Shown in pieces: positions 46,901 through 58,109 of a stretch of DNA of 64,000 nucleotides; the first letter of the stretch is position 1; each line of letters opens with the position of its first letter. Source of the DNA: Dromaius novaehollandiae (taxonomy: Eukaryota; Chordata; Aves; Casuariiformes; Dromaiidae); the NCBI RefSeq assembly GCF_036370855.1, contig NC_088113.1, positions 20,480,501 through 20,544,500 on the forward strand. The letters run 5' to 3'. A program made the translations under genes and the position numbers. Under the pieces are notes generated by a model that worked only from the letters and a program-made list of their open reading frames with translations, did not search any database and had not been told where the DNA came from.

Positions 46901-49198
46901 AAAGGCAGTGCCCTGTAAGCATCCTGCGCGCTCTGCAATTGGAGTCCCTGCGGCTCGGGGTCACGGGCCCTCGGCTCGGATTCCCATACCTCACTGCCTA
47001 GACGGGCGCTGGTGCGTGCGCCTGCCCTGTCCTTGAGCCCGGGAAGCCGCGCGCCGGCAGCGCTCATGGCCCCGATGCAACGCGGGCTTCCGCCGGGCTC
47101 TTCCCAGGCTGCTCACGTGCACCTTGGAGGGGCTCGGTTCCTAGCGTGGCTGTGACTTGTCCCGCGGCCAAGTTCTCCTTGCGGAGTTGCTGCTCCTATA
47201 AGGCAGCTCCGGCTCTGAGATTCCCCAAGAAGGTCACACAGGGAGCAAGGGAGGGACCATGGAGAGGGGAGGAAATTCCTCCTTTGCTTGTGTTGGGGAG
47301 TTATATTTAGCCTTGCGGATATCAGCCTTGTTCAGGCCTAGTTATGAGACGTGTGCCGAGGAACGAGAACCGCCTGGGGCATGTGTGTGTCCAGCAATTG
47401 GCATTGCCGCTCAGTGACTCCTGGGTACGAGTGTCATTTGGCTTGTGACCAGCGGGGCTGGCAGAGGAGGCAGAGCCCGGGCTGGGGGCAGGCAGAGCCT
47501 CGCTGCCCTGCGGTAGCAGCCCTGACTTTTCCTTTTTTTCTTTTTGTTTTGCCCGGTGTACGTGTGAGGATGAAAACCCGGAAACCTGCCCGTGGCTCAT
47601 TTCCTGCCTGGCAGGCAGCAAGCGGCGCGCGTTTCCGAGCGGGAGGCGGTGTTTCCTGGTGCTCGCAGCCTGGCCGGTGGGATGGGATCGGTCCTGGGAA
47701 GCACCAGGCCCCAACCCGCTGCTGGGAACACCGCAGGCTCTCTGCGAAATGACTCGCGTTGGAGCTTCGAGATGGGGAAGGTGTCCCTTGTCCCTGCCCT
47801 CTTCTATCCTTGGTCCTGCGCTAGCTGGGATCTTCTCTTTGGGTCAAAATGGCCGGGAGGAATAATCTTTCCCTGTCTGAGGGCTGCTCCTGTCCGGCTG
47901 GAGAGGCCCTGCCCTGGTCTCCGCAGCTCCTCCTCTGCTGCTGTGCCCTGGGAGGTGCTGGCGGGTGGCTTCTCCCCCAGGTCCAGCCCGTGCAGGTGTT
48001 TCCCCAGGAGGAAATACTCTGCACCTGAGCAGTCTGACTCATGGCCATGTGAGCCCTCCCGGAGGGTGACTGTCACGCGTTTCAGTTTGCCAGGTCACAG
48101 CCTGTTTCGCGTGGGCGTCAGGCTCGGCCTGGGGCCGGCCGAGTGGCTCCGTGCGTGTGTTACGGATCGCATCCCTACCTCCCCTTTCTCTCCCCAGGTA
48201 TGCTGGAGGACGGGAAGAAGTTTGATTCTTCTCGCGACAGGAACAAGCCGTTCAAGTTTGTGATGGGCAAGCAGGAGGTGATCCGCGGCTGGGAGGAAGG
48301 AGTTGCCCAGGTGCCTGCTGCTTCTGTGTCTCTGTCTGCCTTGCAGGGGCTGCTCGGAGCCGTGTGGCTCAGATCTGCAGCGTGGGCAGAAATCACAATG
48401 TGCGCAGCTCTTTCTCTCTTTTTCTGTGTGTTTTCCACCCCGCCACCCCCTCTGTGTTCGGAGGTGTGGGTGAGAATATCACCTTCTGCGTTGCCACCTG
48501 CCAGATGGCAGGAATGGAGCAGGTCCGGGCCCCGGGAACACCTACAGCACGCCGGTGACTCAGCGGTGACATTTCTGCACTGAGTCAGCGCTGAGCGAAC
48601 GCCACCGGAGCGCTCAGAGCCTCCCGCTCCGAGAGGAGACGGCTCCCGGGGCTGCGAGCCCCCGCAGAGGAAGGGCTGCTGTGCATGGCGTGGGCTCTGT
48701 CCCGGCACGCGTGACTGCAGCCGACTCCGCGCAGTCGGAAACGCGAGGCTTGTTCCGTGCAGTGCCCACGCTGTAGCACAGGGAGCCCAGGGTCTTTAGG
48801 GAATGGCCTGGCAGTCCCTTCCCGTCCTACGGAAAAATCCTGCGTGAAGGACACCTCTAGCCCTGCTCCCTCTGCTGAATGCCTGCTCCTTTTTCAGCCA
48901 GTGCTGCCGCCTCCTCCCCATTTCTCTTCTGTCCCTTTGCGCAGCCCAGGTCCTTGCTCTTACCCACTGTAGGGGACAGAAGGGGACGGATCCGTGTCCC
49001 TCCTGCCGTCTCTCACCTGGTGTCCGTGCACATCTCCTGACATGCCTGTGTTTCTCTCCCTGCTCCCAGATGAGCGTTGGTCAGAGGGCGAAGATGACCA
49101 TCTCTCCAGATTATGCCTACGGCTCTACTGGCCACCCAGGGATCATCCCGCCAAATGCCACTCTAATTTTTGATGTGGAGCTCATGAAATTGGAATGA
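37918..49198 (+). CDS. FKBP1A: Peptidyl-prolyl isomerase FKBP12
   Basis: Complete 108-residue FKBP12, exactly the family length. Exons: 37918-37954, 38041-38088, 48198-48310 and 49070-49198 (327 bases, phases consistent). It is a cytosolic cis-trans prolyl isomerase that binds FK506 and rapamycin and associates with ryanodine receptors and the type I TGF-beta receptor. Visible marks: [13 protein letters not shown] start, [19 protein letters not shown], the EVIRGWEEG segment with the tryptophan at the pocket floor, [18 protein letters not shown] and the FDVELMKLE end. The start ATG closes a (GGC)n run. Intron 2 is about 10.1 kb and contains G-rich repeats and a possible CR1 remnant but no other gene I can support. 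Confidence 0.98.
38280..38640. repeat. G-rich minisatellite (about 30 bp) in FKBP1A intron 2
   Basis: Diverged tandem copies of a roughly 30-bp unit, close to GTCTGAGTGTCCCTGTGGGG plus CTC and a G run of variable length. It ends in 13 consecutive G at 38625-38637. The many G runs of four or more on the plus (sense) strand could form G-quadruplexes in DNA or pre-mRNA, just after the second 5' splice site. Confidence 0.8.
41750..41840 (+). mobile_element. Possible degraded CR1 LINE 3' fragment
   Basis: The segment containing GGGAGGTCACCTAATCCATT and a following CCCCAGGCGGGATTGGCTGC resembles the widespread avian CR1 3' region (consensus-like GGAGGTCATCTAGTCCAACC followed by GCAGGGTCA). It is short and diverged, so the call is tentative. 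Confidence 0.4.
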
Positions 49199-50825
49199 CC
49201 TACCCCCACCCCCTGTCCTTGGGTAAGGAGGGAGAAGCCGCTGCTGGGGCCAAGGGAACACTTCTGCAGGCCCCTCTTTGGCCTCAGGCCAGCGTGGGGA
49301 GGCGGGGTGGAGATGACGGTTGTTGGGGTGCATGAGAAGGATGGGGCAGGTCTCTAGCTGTGGGTAGAAGGACTGTGGCTCTCAGGACCCTGGTGATTTG
49401 GGGAGCACTGTGGTGACAGAAGCAGAGTGCCCTGCCTGGCAGGCTCTTGCCGCGGAGGCCTGACAGTGCTGGCTGGATATGGCTCAGGACCTCAGGTCCT
49501 TCCAGAGCAGGGCCCGGCTGCCCGCTCCCCCTCGTGATGGCCCCAGTGCTTCTCCTGCCTTGCTGCAGGCCCGTTCCCCCTCCATAACTGGGGCTCGAGT
49601 TCTGCTTTGAGGGCACCATGCGGTTTCTAATGAAACCGTGTCACGAACACACTTCCCCCTTGGCCGTGGCTTTCTCCTGAAGGCTGCCGGCTTCCCTGCC
49701 AGCGGCTGCGTTACGCTGCCTCTCTTCTCCCCCAAACAGGTTTGGCACATGGAGGAATCCAGAATCTCAGCTTCAAGAAGAATGCACATGACTTTGTACG
49801 GAGCTTTTCCTGATATTCCACTACACTCATTGTATAACCTTACACCTTGATTGAATGCCTTTGGTCACTAAGCTTTGCGTCTGACTCTTCCTCCTTGTAT
49901 CGTGTTTTTATGTCTTTTTAAACTATACGCCGTAAACCTCAACTCTTTTTGGGTCAAGTTCTTAATCTTATTTTTGTTCCAGGTGTAGACTACGTTTTAC
50001 CAGTAGTACGCAGATGGCCTGACCTTAGATAGGAGTCGTTTGAACAAAAGGAAACCTGTTAGTTAATTGTTTTGGTGCCGATCTCTATGGTGTATTAAAA
50101 CCATAAATTGCTGCTGCTGCAAAAGCCATAGCAGAGTGAGGCTGTCGAGGCTGAATGGATGCGGAGAGCAAAGTAGCGCTAGGATTGTGTGTTAGTTACC
50201 CTGCCTGGAACCGGGGCAATGAGGAGGCAGTTTGTCCTTCCCTTGCTTTCGGGGGAGAGGACAGCATCACTGCACGCACAGTGGTTTTACTCCCGGGGCG
50301 CGGGGGCTGCTCTACCCCCGCTTCCTCTCCCAGCTGTTGACTTTCCCATCTCACGGTGGACCTTCCGCCCACCTGCCTTTGGATTTGTGGAGATCATTTT
50401 CTCTTGAGCCATCAGAGCTCCGCAACTGCCTAAAAATTCAGGAACTCGCATTGAGCTTTCTTTAAAAAAGAAAACAGAAGGCTAAAGGAAGGTGCTGTCT
50501 GCAGGGGAGGTGGCAGGGCTGGTGGGGAGTCAGCTCAGAAGAAAACGTCCCCCTTCTACTCTCTCCCCCCTTGGAAGGAAACATCAGACCCCAGTTGTCC
50601 CTGGTCTGAACATACCTGACCGTTCTCTCCTGACACCTGATGCTGGTCATCGCCGCTTGTCTGGTCTCATACGATGCATAGCTTCCCCCCGCTGCTGTCC
50701 TATCTGCCCCCTCCCTCCGCCCCGCGTAGTGATTTGGTAAGAGAAATTGCCGCCGTTCACTTCCTTCTCCACCGCATAAAGGTATCAAGTTTTATTATTG
50801 CAATAAAAATGCTTTATGCTGGCTT
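49199..50825 (+). other. FKBP1A: Probable 3' UTR of FKBP1A
   Basis: About 1.6 kb between the stop codon and an AATAAA, similar to the long 3' UTR of mammalian FKBP1A. An ATTAAA near 50093 could end a shorter form. No open frame here looks coding. Confidence 0.6.
50802..50807 (+). terminator. FKBP1A: Polyadenylation signal of FKBP1A
   Basis: AATAAA followed about 30 bp later by a GT-rich element (CTGTGTGTTGGAG), the usual arrangement of a cleavage site. Confidence 0.75.
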
Positions 50826-50829
50826 TTCT

Positions 50830-53800
50830 CAATCCTGTGTGTTGGAGATTTTTCCCTCGCCTGCCTTCCACCCAGCGCCGCTGGCTCGCGGGGCGCCGCG
50901 GGCGCCCTCCCGGGATGCCGACGCCGTTTCCCTGCCTGGAGGACGCTCCGGAGGTGAGGAGGGGCTGGCGTTTCGCTGCCGGCTCGCTTTGCGGTGAGGC
51001 TCTTGGGCTCGGCCCTTGGGGCACAGGGACGGCTCCGGCTCGCTGGGCGCTTCGGAAAGGTGGTGGCGTGCCGGAGCGTGCATAATCGTCTTACCATAAC
51101 CCTATTAAGCGTTGCCTTGCAGGCGGTCGGCGTTACGGGTGTGCGGTCCTTGCTGCCTTAGCGTGAGCCGCCTTGCAGGTAACGAGCATGCCGGTGCCGT
51201 GCCCGGGAAGCGCGCGGGTCTTGCCGCGGTCCCTGATCGCGGGGGACGGGTACCGCTGCGCTTGCGAGCAGCCCGGGGCCTGGCCGAGCATCTCCCTCCC
51301 GCGGGCCGTGGCCAGCAGCGTGGGAAAGGCTCGGCGCCGCAGGCACGGGCCCAGCTAGTTCTCTGCTGCTTGGCATGATTTTGACTGCTGTTATTGTTGC
51401 GTGTAGTAATTGGCTGGGATTTTTATATACATATTCCTATCCAGTGGTTAGAGGAGGACTTTGGAGGCTGGATGTTGCTGCATGCGCAGCCTTGCTCTCC
51501 CAGCAGCCTTGCTCTCCCAGCAGCTGGTATTCACAGGTCAGATCAGCCTGGACCTGAGAAAGCCGGGGTATTTCAGCGCCTTTCTTTGCGACCTGGGTGC
51601 AGATGCTTCCTTAGATTTGCAGGGCCTTTTCTCCGTAGGAATCCGTGCTGGGATAACGGGACTTGGCACGTCTGTGACCTCCCATCTACCCTGCAGAGTG
51701 GGGGTTGCTGAGTCTGCGGCTTTGGGACTTCAGTGCTGAAGCCAGCACGTTTGCTGGTGGCAGCTGGGCAGTGTTTTGTGGCCCATGGTGTAGGTGCTCC
51801 GTGGTCATCGCCGCTGTAAGCGTCCACGCCAGGGTCAGGGGAGTCCGGCTGGATGCCCAGGATGGTTTGCGCTGTGCCAGCCTCCCCGCGTGCAGGGAGC
51901 GGGTTGCGTATTTTGCATTAAAGGCTCCAGTTCCTAAACCCGGGTCCTTGGTTGTGTTGCAGCAGTTCTGCTGCTGCCCCAAGGCATTGGGGTCTGCAGC
52001 TCTGTGCCCGTTCCCGGCTCCGCTGCTCGCCCTGCAGAAACAGCCTTTGCTGCGGTTTCCGTGATGGACGAGGTGCTGGTCCCCAGGGGAGGCCGCGGTG
52101 AGGCCAAGCGCCTGAGCCCCGGTGGGCTGGTCGGGAGCAGAGTTTGCACCCAGGGAAGATCTGGTGAGGCTGGAAAACGAGCTGTTTGGACTGGCCCTCC
52201 GGTGGCTTTGGCAGCTTGGGCTTCTGGAAGGGATGTGAGAAGACTGAAACGCTTCTGCAGCTTGGACTGCCACCGTCTGGGCTCCCGGGGCCGGGCCCTC
52301 CTCCAGCGCTCGCACCGGGTTTTCCCAGGCCGGGCTTTGGGTGCTGGAGTTGGTGAATGATCCCCGGTGTCCCGGCCCTGGGCGCCCGCCCGGCTCACTG
52401 GCGCGGGGTGGTGCAGGGAGAAGGAGCCGCAGCGAGGCCACCGCGTGTTTTTCTTCCTTCTTCCCTAAAGCCTTTTGCTTTAATTATTAACCGGTGCCGG
52501 GCCAGGCCGGGGTTTTCCGGGCTGTCGGGCAGCCAGGGCCGGGCTGGAGGCTGGGAGGAGGCAGGGGGGCGGCAGGGCCCGGTGCCCCCAGCCAGGCTGC
52601 TCCCCTGCCCTCGGCCCCGCTCCCGGCTCCCATCCTCATCCTCATCCTCTCCTCGCTGACCTTCCTTTGGGGGCCGTTTGCCCACGGGGCTTCGCACCGG
52701 TGGCCCTGCCCTCAGAGGGGCGGCATCTTTTGGGGCCTCCCGCACCGCTGCCGGCGGCACCGGGGACGTGGCCCCCATCCTGGCAGGAAAAGGGCTTCCC
52801 GGTGCCCGGGCCTTCACCCCCCGGCAGCGGCCCCGCGCTGGCAGAGCAGGGCTGGTACCCGGCCCGCGCGGGGTGCTGAGCATCCCTGGCCGGGCCGAGC
52901 CCTCGCTCCCCTGTGCCGGTGGCTGCAGGAATTTTTCCCCTCCCAAAGCCAAGAGAGGAGCCGCGGGACCGGGAGGAAGGTGCCGCGCTGCTCCCCACTT
53001 TACCTGGAGGCTGCTTAAGGTGCAGGGAGCCGAGGAGGTGCTCGGCATGGGGGGCCGGGGCCGGGCACCCTCCTGCATCCCGCCCTCTGCATCCCGCCGC
53101 CACGGCCACGGGATGCAGCTGGTAGGTGTGTGCGTGAGTGTGTGTGCGGGTCGGTGTGCGGGTGTGCGTGCAGCGGGTGTGCACCGTGCGTGTGCCGCCT
53201 GTGCACTAGCAGTGGTTTTTGCATGAGGGCTGCGGGCACAGGCACAGCCCTCCCGGCCCGGGACCCTCCTTCGCCGTGAGCCCCACGGAGGGTGTTTTCT
53301 CGCAGCCGCCGCCGCGGCCCGTCTCCTCGCCGGCGCTCGCTCCGTGCCCTGGTTATCAGCCGTCGGGCTGGGCTCGTCCCCGGGCAGCAGGGCACCGGCG
53401 GGATAAAAATAGCCCGAGTAAATAAATCGCTTCCTCCCGGCCTGGCACGGGGGAGCAGCGGGCTGGGACGTGCCCGGCCGCGTGCCAGCAGCTCCCGCGG
53501 GCGCCCCGGGCCGCGTGGCTCTTGCTCAGTTTTTCCGCTGCGGAGCGGGAGCTGCCTCGTCGTGCGGGACACGGTGTCCCGGCCGCGTCAGCCCCACGCG
53601 CCGGGTGCTGGAAAGGAGGCGTCAGCCGGCACCCGCCGTCCCCGCGGGGCTGCCGGCACCCGGGCATCTCCCTGACCCTGCCGATGGGGGGGGGTGCCTG
53701 GGGGCGGAGGTGGGTGCCCGGCCGGGGGCAGTGCAGCGGGATGGGGCGGTGGTGGGTGCTGGGGACCTCCGCGGAGGAGCAAGGCCCTGGTGTGCCTGGC

Positions 53801-54360
53801 CCTGTGGAAAGCCATCTCCATCCCTGTTTCCATCTCCATCCCCTTCCCTGTTCCTGTTCCCATCCCCATCTCCATCCTCATCCCTGTCCCTGTTCCCATC
53901 ATCATTCTCATCCCCTTCCCCCTTCCTGTTCCCATCCCCATCTCCATCCTCATCCCCAATCCCATATCCATCCTCATCCCTGTCTCCATCCCCTTCCCCA
54001 TTCCTGTTCCCATCCCCGTCCCCGTTCCCATCTCCATCCTCGTCCCCATCCCTGTTCCCATCACCATTCTCATCCCCATCCCCGTTCCCATATCCATCCT
54101 CATCCCCATCTCCATCCCCATCCTTGTCCCCATCCCCGTCCCCATCCCCGTCCCTGTCTCCATCCCCATCCCTATTCCCATCCCCATTCTCATCCCTGTC
54201 CCCGTTCCCATCCCCATCCCGCCTGTGCTCCTCATGGGGCCAGGCCTCCTCCCACTGCTCCAGCCCGGCTCGGCTTCCTCTTCCTCTTCCTCTTCCTCAC
54301 CTGTGCCCGAGCTGGCAGGCGGCAGTCAGCTGAGGCGGCCAGGCCCCTCCCCGGGCGCCG
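50830..54360. other. Intergenic DNA between FKBP1A and SDCBP2
   Basis: GC-rich and without a recognisable exon. Contains the CCCATC-type array near its right end. Open frames are explained by base composition and the array. Confidence 0.55.
53812..54230. repeat. CCCATC-type hexanucleotide array upstream of SDCBP2
   Basis: About 420 bp of C/T-rich hexamers (CCCATC, CCTGTT, CCCCAT, CTCATC variants). One strand is nearly pure pyrimidine with regular A or G. Because the period is six, each frame reads as a two-residue repeat, such as Met-Gly or Pro-Ile-like strings, so the long ORFs here are not genes. It ends about 135 bp before the TATA-like element of SDCBP2. Confidence 0.9.
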
Positions 54361-54362
54361 GC

Positions 54363-54456
54363 CGGATAAAACCCCGGGGCTCGGGGCGAAGGGCAGCGCC
54401 GGAGCCGGGAGCTGGGAGCCGGGAGCTGGGAGCCGGGAGCTGGGAGCTGCCTGCAG
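54363..54456 (+). promoter_or_regulatory. SDCBP2: Core promoter and non-coding first exon of SDCBP2
   Basis: A TATA-like GGATAAAA lies at about 54363-54370. Some 30 bp downstream begins a stretch ending CTGCAG with donor GTGAGT at 54457. This fits an untranslated first exon (about 54395-54456) spliced to the acceptor at 54838 (CCCCAG, 5' of the ATG exon). Much of the exon is a 14-bp tandem repeat GGGAGCTGGGAGCC. The transcript start is inferred. Confidence 0.55.
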
Positions 54457-54858
54457 GTGAGTCCCGCGGGGCGGCCAGTCGGGCTCCGCTCCGGGGCCTC
54501 GGCGGTGGGAGGGCTGGGGTGTCCCGTCCCCCCCCCGCATCCCCGTCCCCCCGTGGGATGAGGGTCCCGGGGGCCCCGGGGGGGTTCGGCCGCCGCTCCC
54601 GGGCCGGCGAAGCCGTCGAGGAGCCGCGACGGAGGGTTTCGCCCGGGGCTGGCGCGGGGGGACGTGGGACATCCCGGCCGCGCGCGGGGAGCGGCACCGC
54701 GACGCCCACGGCCGCCGTGTCCCGACCTGCCCCGCGCGGCGGCTGAGCCGTGGCGGCACCTCCCGGGGGGGCCCAGCCGCGACGGGGGCCCGTCCCGCGG
54801 TGGCGGTGGCTCTGCGACGCCCCGGCCTCGTCCCCAGGTGCAGCCGCGGGAAGCAGCG

Positions 54859-57582
54859 ATGGCGACTCTGTACCCCTCCCTCGAGGACCTGAAAGGCCAC
54901 CAGATTTTGGAGGTGAGCGTGGGCGCCCCGCGATGCTGCCGGGGGGAGCGGGGGCCGGCGGGGGGGTCCCCGGCCTCGGCTGGGTCCCCACGGCCACCAG
55001 CAAACGCCGTCTCCCCGCAGGCGCAGGCGAGCGCCGGCATCCGGACCCCCCCCACGGCGGCCGTCGTGGACAAGCCGAGTCTTTCCTCCGGCCCCAGTAA
55101 GCGGGTTGCGCTCGGCCCGCCGCGGCCGGGACCGTCGGGGGGGCGGGGGGGGGGATGCTTGCTGCGCGGAGGGGGCTGCGCTCGGCTGAGACCCCACAAC
55201 TCGGTGCATGGGCTGGGCTGGCAGCTGGGGGTTTCCCTCCCCTGGCCTCTTCCCTGGGGTCTCTGCTGGGTCCCTCGTGCCGGTCGCCGGCCCCCCATCC
55301 CGGGGGGGTCCCAGGGGAGAGGGAGGCGACGGCTGCAGCTGGGGCTTTGGTTGCCGCCGCGTGAGCTGAGTGTTGCCGTGTGCCGCAGCGGCGCCCGCGC
55401 TCTACCCCGACCTGGCCGCGCTGGAGGATTACATGGGCCTCTCCCTCGCCAGCGAGGAGATCCAGAAAAACCTGGTCCCGGCAGGCAGTGCCGTAGGTAT
55501 CCGTGCTGGCAGCGCGTGCCAGCCCCGGCACCGCGGGCGGGTCCCCATCCTGCGTGGGAAGGGACTGGTGGGATGGTCCCGGTCCCGGTCCCCATCCTGT
55601 GTGGGAAGGGACCAGAGGGCTGGTCCTGGTCCTGGTCCCGGTCCCCATCCTGTGTGGGAAGGGACTGTTGGGCTGGTCCCGGTCCCGGTCCCCATCTTGG
55701 ACGGGAAGGGACCAGTGGGCTGATCCCAGTCCCGGTCCCCATCCCCATCCTCATCCTGTGCGGGAAGGGACCGGCGGGCTGGTCCCGGTCCTGGTCCCCA
55801 TCCTGCATGGGAAGGGACCAGAGGGCTGGTCCTGGTCCCAGTCCCCATCCTGCGCGAAGGGACTGGTGGAATGATCCCGGTCCTGGTCCCGGTCCCCATC
55901 CTGTGTGGGAAGGGACCGGCGAGCTGATCCCGGTCCCGGTCCCGGTCCCCATCTTGCGTGGGAAGGGACTGGCGGGCTGATCCCGGTCCCGGTCCCGGTC
56001 CCCATCCTGTGTGGGAAGGGACTGGCGGGCTGATCCTGGTCCCGGTCCCCATCCTGCACAGGAAGGGACCAGCGGGCTGATCCTGGTCCCGGTCCCCATC
56101 CCCATCCCGCATGGGAAGGGACCAGCGGGCTGATCCTGGTCCTGGTCCCCATCCTGCGCGGGAAGGGACTGGTGGGATGGTCCTGGTCCCGGTCCTCATC
56201 CTGCACAGGAAGGGATCGGTGGGCTGATCCCGGTCCCGGTCCTGGTCCCCATCCTGCGCGGGAAGGGATCGGTGGGCTGATCCCGGTCCCGGTCCTGGTC
56301 CCCATCCTGCGTGGGAAGGGACCGGCGGGCTGGTCCCGGTCCCGGTCCCCATCCCGCGGGGGCAGGCACCACGCGCTGAGGCCCGTGCCCGGCTCTGCCG
56401 CAGGCGCTGGTGGCCGCGGGGCCGGCGCCGGGGCAGCTCGTGGCCCCGCTGAGCGGCAGCGACGCGGGGCTGCGGCGGGCGGCGATCAAGCCGGGGCTGC
56501 GGGAGATCCACCTGTGCAAGGACGAGCGGGGCAAGACGGGGCTGAAGCTGAAAAACGTCGACCAGGTGAGGCGGCGGCGCGGGCGTCCCCGTCCCCCTGC
56601 CCACGGCACGGTGCCGGCGCCGCCACCGCTGCCTCCCGGTCCCCAGGGCATCTTCGTGCAGCTGGTGAAGGCCAACTCGCCGGCGGCGCTGGTGGGGCTG
56701 CGCTTCGGCGACCAGGTGCTGCAGCTCGACGGCAAGAGCTGCGCCGGCTGGAGCAGCGACAAGGCGCAGCGGGCGCTGAAGAAGGCCTCGCCGGAGAAGA
56801 TCGTCATGGTGGTGCGGGACAGGTGAGGCGGGCGCCGGGGTGCCGGCGGGGCCGGGGGGGGGGACGGCGCTGAGCCCCCGCTCCGCTCCCCGCAGGCCCT
56901 TCCAGCGCACGGTCACCATGCACAAGGACAGCAGCGGCCACGTCGGCTTCGTGGTCAAGAAGGGGCAGATCGTGTCGCTGGCCAAGGACGGCTCCGCCGC
57001 CCGCAACGGCCTCCTCACCCACCACTACGTCTGCGAGGTGAACGGCCAGAACGTCATCGGGCTGAAGGTAGGGCAGGGCCCCGTCCCCGTCCCCGTCCCT
57101 GTCCCCGTCCCCGCGGGGCAGAGCCGGGTGCTCCCGGTGCTTCCCGGTGCCGAGCCGGGGGCTTTGGAGATGCTCGCACCTGGGAGGTGGGAGGTGGTGT
57201 TAAACCGTGGGGTTTTGGGGTCTCGCTGGTGGGCTTTGCACAAGTGCAAGGCGCCGGGGATGCCCGGGGAGCCCCGAGGACGAGTGGGTGCCCCGGGGGG
57301 GCCACCGCCCGCCTCCCGCCCCCTCTCTCGCCCCCAGGACAAGGAGCTCATGGAGGTGCTGGCCGGGACCGGGCGCGTGGTCACGCTGACCATCATCCCC
57401 GCCGTCATCTACGAGCACATGGTCAAGCGGTGAGTCGGTGGGCGCCCCGACGGCGTCCCCCCCCGTCCCCCCCCGTCCCCCCCCAGCACCGCGGGGACGC
57501 CGGAGCTGACGGCGTCCCCCTCCCCAGGCTCTCGCCGGCGCAGGCGAAGGCGACCATGGACCGCTCCCTCCCCGACCTCTGA
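54859..57582 (+). CDS. SDCBP2: Syntenin-2 (syndecan-binding protein 2), tandem PDZ scaffold
   Basis: Complete 296-residue protein, against 292 in human. Coding exons: 54859-54912, 55021-55096, 55389-55492, 56404-56565, 56647-56822, 56896-57067, 57338-57429 and 57528-57582 (891 bases, phases consistent). Syntenins bind syndecan tails and phosphoinositides through two PDZ domains and act at the plasma membrane, endosomes and nucleus. The N-terminal region carries LYPSLEDL (residues 4-11) and [14 protein letters not shown], which are LYPXnL-type motifs that in syntenin-1 recruit ALIX. PDZ1 (about 111-190: [20 protein letters not shown], then GIFVQLV) is followed directly by PDZ2 (about 191-270: [40 protein letters not shown]). 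It ends MDRSLPDL. Exon 3 could also end four bases later at GTATCC, but only the 55492 junction keeps frame. The gene converges on SNPH. Confidence 0.95.
55545..56355. repeat. Nested minisatellite in SDCBP2 intron 3, about 16 copies
   Basis: Sixteen copies of a core with GGGAAGGGACYGGYGGGCTG and a CCCCATCCTG part, each followed by one to three GGTCCC or GGTCCT hexamers. Unit length therefore steps between about 47 and 59 bp. The array takes up about 90% of the 911-bp intron and starts about 50 bp after its donor. Confidence 0.95.
57072..57115 (+). repeat. Short CCCCGT hexamer array in SDCBP2 intron 6
   Basis: About seven CCCCGT or CCCTGT hexamers just after the GTAGGG donor of exon 6. Simple repeat with no coding meaning. 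Confidence 0.8.
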
Positions 57583-57705
57583 GCACCAGGACAGGGCATC
57601 CCCGGCCCCCCCGGCGCGGAGCAGCCCCTTCGGCCCGAGCCCCCCCGGCAGCTCCGCGGACGCCAAACGCCGGCTCCAGCGCAAGCAGACACAGACCCAG
57701 CGACG

Positions 57706-57711
57706 TTTATT
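57706..57711 (-). terminator. SNPH: Polyadenylation signal of SNPH
   Basis: AATAAA on the minus strand, 1.3 kb after the SNPH stop codon. An alternative copy at 57833-57838 would shorten the 3' UTR by about 130 bases. Confidence 0.6.
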
Positions 57712-58109
57712 GCGGCCACCACACACAGCGCTTACAGGACAGCGGAAACCAGAGAAGGGGGGTTACAGCTTTTTAAGCTCTGTATTTAAAAAATATATTA
57801 TATAGATTTGTCTTTCAAATATAGTCGTTACATTTATTTCTCGGCGAAGCTTTGGATAGTCTGACGGACGCGTACACGCAGCACAAACACGTTGCACGAG
57901 GGGCTCCGATCCGCGGGCCGTGGCGTTTGCCGCTCCGGCTGCATTGCCACCGTTTCGCCCCAAATATGTTACAGGATGCTGAGGCAGCGGGTGCCTCCTC
58001 CTCCTCCTCCTCCTCGCCGGGACGCTGCCCCTCGCGGGAGGGGGGGACGGGGGGGGTGCAGGACATGCAGGACGCGGCGTGGGGCCGGGGGGGCCGCGGC
58101 TGCTCTGGC

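Noticed and set aside
53588-54235. Minus-strand ORF rich in Met-Gly-Met-Gly-Thr-Gly
   Set aside because: Product of the CCCATC hexamer array; no start context, splice pattern or homologue.
55493-55496. Alternative donor of SDCBP2 exon 3 (GTATCC at 55497)
   Set aside because: It would end in phase 1, while exon 4 begins in phase 0; the donor at 55493 keeps frame.
54297-57018. Minus-strand ORFs of 440 to 602 codons across SDCBP2
   Set aside because: Antisense to SDCBP2 exons and through its intron minisatellite. The sense exons match syntenin-2 perfectly.
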